Shown: positions 14,703 through 17,543 of the stretch, one piece after another
Position numbering within the stretch: the stretch's first letter is position 1
Layout of the letters: the number at the start of each line of letters is the position of its first letter
Translations under genes and position numbers: made by a program
NCBI GenBank assembly: GCA_000482145.1
Contig: AUXH01000411.1
Location: forward strand, 1-17,543
Reading direction: 5' to 3'
DNA: 17,543 bases
DNA from: Strigomonas culicis
Taxonomy: Eukaryota; Euglenozoa; Kinetoplastea; Trypanosomatida; Trypanosomatidae
The notes under the pieces: model-generated
Databases searched by the model: none
Seen by the model: only the letters and a program-made list of their open reading frames with translations
What the model was told of the DNA's origin: nothing

Positions 14703-15215
14703 GCTGATGGAGAGTGAGATGTATGTTTTTCTTTTGGTGGGTGACGAGAACGGTTAAAGAAGAGAGAAAGAGAGAGAAGTCTTGGTAACGAAAGACAAGG
14801 AAAGCAAACCTGAACTCCGCATGTTGTGGTAAGCGGCATCGGGGTCGAGTGATGGTGCATCGAGGAGTAACGAGTACCGGCGTCCTATCTGTGTGTGGTA
14901 TGTTCCTGTAGGCGTATGCATAAGTATATATATATATAAATAGCTAGAAATATAAATGATAAAGTCAATCAAATGAACAACAAAAGGACTGCAAAACAAA
15001 CACGAACATGGAAAGGAAAAAAAAAAGTAAATCCACAAATCTACACGTGAAGAAAAGCGAATTTTAACAGGGATAACCACACCTAAACCCTTATAAAGAA
15101 TAGAGAAGCTACAGAGCGAACAGCAGGCAAACAGACAGGCGACAATAAATAACGACATGGCACCGAAAAAAAAAAACGAAAAAGTCAGAGAACAATGAAC
15201 TCTGCCTGCTGAATG
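14703..15215. other. Intergenic spacer between phospholipase and the 105-residue gene
   Basis: A/T-rich, with a short (TA)n near 14925-14938 and plus-strand A-runs. It holds the acceptor tract at 14756-14779. Minus-strand frames of 104 and 134 codons here translate UTR and acceptor sequence and are not supported. Confidence 0.7.
14731..14779 (-). promoter_or_regulatory. Predicted trans-splice acceptor of the 105-residue gene
   Basis: The CT-rich tract on the minus strand (14779 to 14756) is followed after ~20 bases by the first AG at 14731-14732. A second AG at 14704-14705 would leave a one-base leader, so the first is preferred. Confidence 0.6.
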
Positions 15216-16556
15216 TCATTTCTTGCTGCGCTTGCGCTCGGGGAAATTCCGCAGTGGAATGCCGTTCTCGTACGCGTACTTTGCATTTGGTGAGAAGGCC
15301 GGGGCACGTCCCGTTGGGCTGCCGTCCGGGTCGTAGCAGGGCTTGCCCGCCTTCTTGTTGCTGACGCCCAGGAAAATGGGTCCGAAGATACGAAAGAGCC
15401 AACTGCCCTCGGTGAGGCGCTCTTCATTACTGGGGATCCGTCGCCCGAATATGAGTCGCCCCAACGTGCGGAGCGACACAGAACTCCTAAAACTCGTGTA
15501 ACACCGCTGCATCGCCTTCCGTCGTCGGGACGGAATGAAGAAGGTGATGCCGTAGAGCATCATGGAGATGGCCAGCTCCGAGTAGATGCAGAAGATGACA
15601 ACGGGTCGCACCCACAACAGCATCATGCCCTCGAGGAACAACACTCGTAGCGAGTGCCACCACGAGTCGCGCATGTTGAAGTCGATCTCCGGCCGCAGGA
15701 GCTGCTCTCCCATCGGCCCGCTGAGAAGGCCGTCGGAGACTAAGAAGTCGATCATGTCGTTGTACCCCATCCAGAAGAGATTCCGGTACTCTTTTTCATC
15801 CGGCGGATACACGGCCCACCACGACGGCACAAAGGAGCGCGGGTGCACACTGGCGTCTTGGAAGTACATCCCGGACACGGTGATGCAGTTGGGCTCGTTC
15901 ATGTGCGGCGTGAAGTCGGAGAAGCCGCCATCCACCACCCAGTCGCCGGTGGCCTCCATGCGGAACGGCATCCCGACGAGCGGTACCATGCAGCAGGAGG
16001 CCAAGAGCACCTCGTGGATGTACTCGTAGGAGTGGAAGCGGTCGAACATCTTCTTCTCAATCTTGGGCAGCTTCGTCACGTTCACCTCGAGGCAGCCGCT
16101 CATCATGTGGGAGCGCATCGCCGGGTCAGTGTCGATCTTCGTCAGCTGCCAGCCGAACCGGTCAATGGCCGTCTCCAGGTATCGCTTCATGCAGAAGACG
16201 TTGAAGATGGAGGACCGGAAGTGCTTCGCCGACGCCAGGCAGAAGTCGCGCACCGCCAAGAAGTCGTGCTGGCCGGAGGCGAGGCACGAGGCGGCCAGCG
16301 CCCCGGCACTGCTCCCGGAGAAACGGATGCGCACCCCGTCCGCCTGCAGCTTCTGCAGCACACCGCTATCCACCAGGGCGTGGGCAACACCGAAGTAGTA
16401 CATGTGGAACCACCCGCCACACGAAAAGGAAAAGGTAAGGTCAAAACCACCGGAGGATGTTGTACTCGTGCCCGCAATACTATACAGTGAGTTTTCAGCT
16501 GACACTCGTGCCGCTGGAGGAGCGGTGCCATTGCCTAATTCGTTTCGCCCTGACAT
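15216..16556 (-). CDS. Patatin-like phospholipase / lipid acyl hydrolase
   Basis: 446 residues. The patatin core starts at ~38: the oxyanion loop FSCGGWFHMYYFGVA (44-58) is a variant of the usual Gly-rich loop, the nucleophile elbow GSSAG is at 81-85 (Ser83), and the catalytic Asp lies in VVDGGFSD (Asp209). Both members of the Ser-Asp dyad are intact, so activity on phospholipid or neutral-lipid esters is expected. After the core, ~304-342 is hydrophobic (MMLLWVRPVVIFCIYSELAI and following) and probably anchors the protein in a membrane. The rest is basic and ends in RKRSKK. The frame extends five codons 5' only by way of a TTG codon; ATG 16556 is the first ATG. The splice acceptor is unusual: no AG separates the strong C/T tract from this ATG. 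The next in-frame Met (52) would lose the oxyanion loop, so 16556 is preferred. Confidence 0.92.
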   Translation of the reverse strand: MSGRNELGNGTAPPAARVSAENSLYSIAGTSTTSSGGFDLTFSFSCGGWFHMYYFGVAHALVDSGVLQKLQADGVRIRFSGSSAGALAASCLASGQHDFLAVRDFCLASAKHFRSSIFNVFCMKRYLETAIDRFGWQLTKIDTDPAMRSHMMSGCLEVNVTKLPKIEKKMFDRFHSYEYIHEVLLASCCMVPLVGMPFRMEATGDWVVDGGFSDFTPHMNEPNCITVSGMYFQDASVHPRSFVPSWWAVYPPDEKEYRNLFWMGYNDMIDFLVSDGLLSGPMGEQLLRPEIDFNMRDSWWHSLRVLFLEGMMLLWVRPVVIFCIYSELAISMMLYGITFFIPSRRRKAMQRCYTSFRSSVSLRTLGRLIFGRRIPSNEERLTEGSWLFRIFGPIFLGVSNKKAGKPCYDPDGSPTGRAPAFSPNAKYAYENGIPLRNFPERKRSKK

Positions 16557-16640
16557 TGGAGAGGAAGACAAGCAAACAACGGCAAAAAAAAAGGGGGGGG
16601 GGCAGTATATGAGTCAGTATTCGGTGTTCGAATTGTAACT
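16557..16640 (-). promoter_or_regulatory. 5' leader and unresolved splice acceptor of the phospholipase gene
   Basis: On the minus strand a C10T9 run and further pyrimidines reach the ATG without any AG. The nearest upstream AG is at 16639-16640 (ATTAAG), preceded by a moderate CT-rich stretch; using it gives an ATG-free ~82-base leader. The next AG downstream lies inside the coding sequence (ATGTCAG). Confidence 0.4.
16584..16602. repeat. A9G10 homopurine run
   Basis: Nine A then ten G on the plus strand. On the transcribed-sense strand this is C10T9, the core of the pyrimidine tract before the phospholipase start. Confidence 0.95.
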
Positions 16641-17272
16641 TAATTATACGTTGTAGACGCACGGAAGGGTAAGAGGCACTCTCTATTACTGTCACAGACG
16701 TCACGAATATGAAGATGTACCTATAAACGTGAGTAATCAGAGTTTACACTCCCTTTAAAAAAGAAAAAAAAACGCAAAGCAAAAAAAAAAAGGTAATATA
16801 AATTAAGAATAAATGCAAGGTGGAGCAGACAAGACACAACAAACTCAATCTTGCTTTATTTTTTGGTTATTATGCACTTTCAAGCCACAGTTATTGTTGA
16901 CTTGTAATGATGATATGCGCGTACAGTAGCTTTGTTACTTTGTATAGAACACTCCAAATAATAAAAAAAAATACATGGAACACAAAGTGGGAGGGAGGGA
17001 GAGACAGGAAATGAAAGACAACACAACAGTACAATCAGAAATGATCTACACGAGACGTGGGTTCGTACGTCCGAAAGAATAGAGATATAAGCAGCAAGCG
17101 CAAAGAGACAGCAGCGGAAGCTGCAACAGCGATTTTCTTTTGTGTTTTTCACTTTTTATTTTGTTTTTGGTAGAAGAAAAGTAATGAAAATGATGATTAA
17201 AAAAGAAAGGGTAAGGATTCAAAACCTATCCACAGGGTGTCACGAGGCGGGATGGAGGATGCGGGAAGCGCT

Positions 17273-17543
17273 TTACTTCTTGGCCTTCTTCTCCGCGACG
17301 CGGGCGAGGCGCTCCTTGCGGCTGCGCTCCTCGCGGCGGATGCGGTCCTTCTTGAGGGGGCCGAACCAGTGCGTCTTCTCCTTCTTGGTCTGGAAGCGAC
17401 CGTGGCCGATCTTGGAGCTCGTGTCGATGAACTTGAGCACGATCTTCTCCTTGAGCAGGCGGGACGTCTGCGGCGCCATGGGGCGGCGCAGCGTGATCAC
17501 GCGGCGGCGGGGGCCGGCCACGGAGCCCTTCAGCATCACGTAG
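17273..17543 (-). CDS. RPL3: 60S ribosomal protein L3 (uL3), C-terminal part
   Basis: Only the last 89 residues are in the window; the gene continues beyond the high end. [37 protein letters not shown] and [13 protein letters not shown] are diagnostic of the C-terminus of cytosolic ribosomal protein L3, a core large-subunit protein whose loop reaches the peptidyl-transferase centre. The tail is Lys/Arg/Glu-rich and ends AEKKAKK before TAA. The first complete codon in the window is TAC (Tyr), and the next, GTG, is an internal Val, not a start. It is the most upstream gene of the minus-strand array seen here and probably the most highly expressed, judging by family. Confidence 0.97.
   Translation of the reverse strand, partial: YVMLKGSVAGPRRRVITLRRPMAPQTSRLLKEKIVLKFIDTSSKIGHGRFQTKKEKTHWFGPLKKDRIRREERSRKERLARVAEKKAKK

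Larger units (their letters stand above)
16557..17272. other. Intergenic spacer between L3 and the phospholipase
   Basis: The longest gene-free stretch. It is A/T-rich with plus-strand A-runs near 16759-16792. A 90-codon minus-strand frame at 16880-17152 is Cys/Leu/Ser-rich UTR translation without protein-like features. No snoRNA, tRNA or repeat family recognised. Confidence 0.65.

Noticed and set aside
14754..15158. 134-codon hydrophobic minus-strand frame
   Set aside because: Made of pyrimidine-rich UTR and acceptor sequence, with no splice signal or domain of its own. The 105-residue gene uses the acceptor within it.
16880..17152. 90-codon minus-strand frame in the L3 3' UTR
   Set aside because: Cys/Ser/Leu-rich translation of CT-rich UTR, with no protein-like pattern.
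1..17543. Strand-switch region, retroposon or other mobile element
   Set aside because: All genes point the same way, spacers are short, and I see no reverse-transcriptase frame, target-site duplication or long A-tail with element body. A repeat-library search would be needed to exclude short degenerate retroposons in the 3' UTRs.

Overview
The window is nuclear DNA of a trypanosomatid, most likely a Leishmania-like member of the Leishmaniinae. The evidence is that all 13 genes lie head-to-tail on the minus strand, none shows an intron, and coding DNA is GC-rich. The A/T-rich spacers of about 300-700 bases carry long pyrimidine tracts (on the minus strand) followed by AG, which are trans-splice acceptor signals, and many (CA)n, (AT)n and poly(A) runs. 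The protein set (eukaryotic ribosomal protein L3, PTEN, CEP41-like, NDK7-like, calcyphosin-like, TTBK/CK1-type kinase) is eukaryotic and rich in flagellum-related families. I cannot name the species.

Transcription runs from high to low coordinates. In that order: the 3' end of ribosomal protein L3 (17543-17273); a patatin-like phospholipase (16556-15216); a 105-residue single-pass, probably mitochondrial protein (14702-14385); a probably mitochondrial thioredoxin-fold protein that lacks the CxxC cysteines (14069-13560); a PTEN-family lipid phosphatase (13248-12031); an unrecognised 283-residue protein (11705-10854); a calcyphosin-like EF-hand protein with an internal duplication (10410-9142); a 179-residue coiled-coil protein (8819-8280); an NDK7/NME7-like protein (7965-6934); a 400-residue protein with a leucine-rich C-terminus (6450-5248); a 513-residue largely disordered protein (4796-3255); a CEP41-like rhodanese-domain protein (2835-2092); and a TTBK-like protein kinase whose C-terminus leaves the window (1548-1).

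I chose start codons by combining the first ATG with the nearest plausible splice acceptor. This shortens several open frames. The CEP41-like and thioredoxin-like frames begin upstream of their acceptors, and the calcyphosin-like and phospholipase frames extend 5' only through non-ATG codons.

Genes in such a unit share transcription and are regulated mainly after transcription, so neighbours need not share a function. Even so, the run from 10410 to 1 is unusual. Four of its seven genes belong to families tied to cilia or centrioles in other eukaryotes (TTBK kinase, CEP41, NME7, calcyphosin), and they sit among coiled-coil and uncharacterised proteins. I see no mobile element, CRISPR array, tRNA or rRNA gene, strand-switch region or plus-strand gene.
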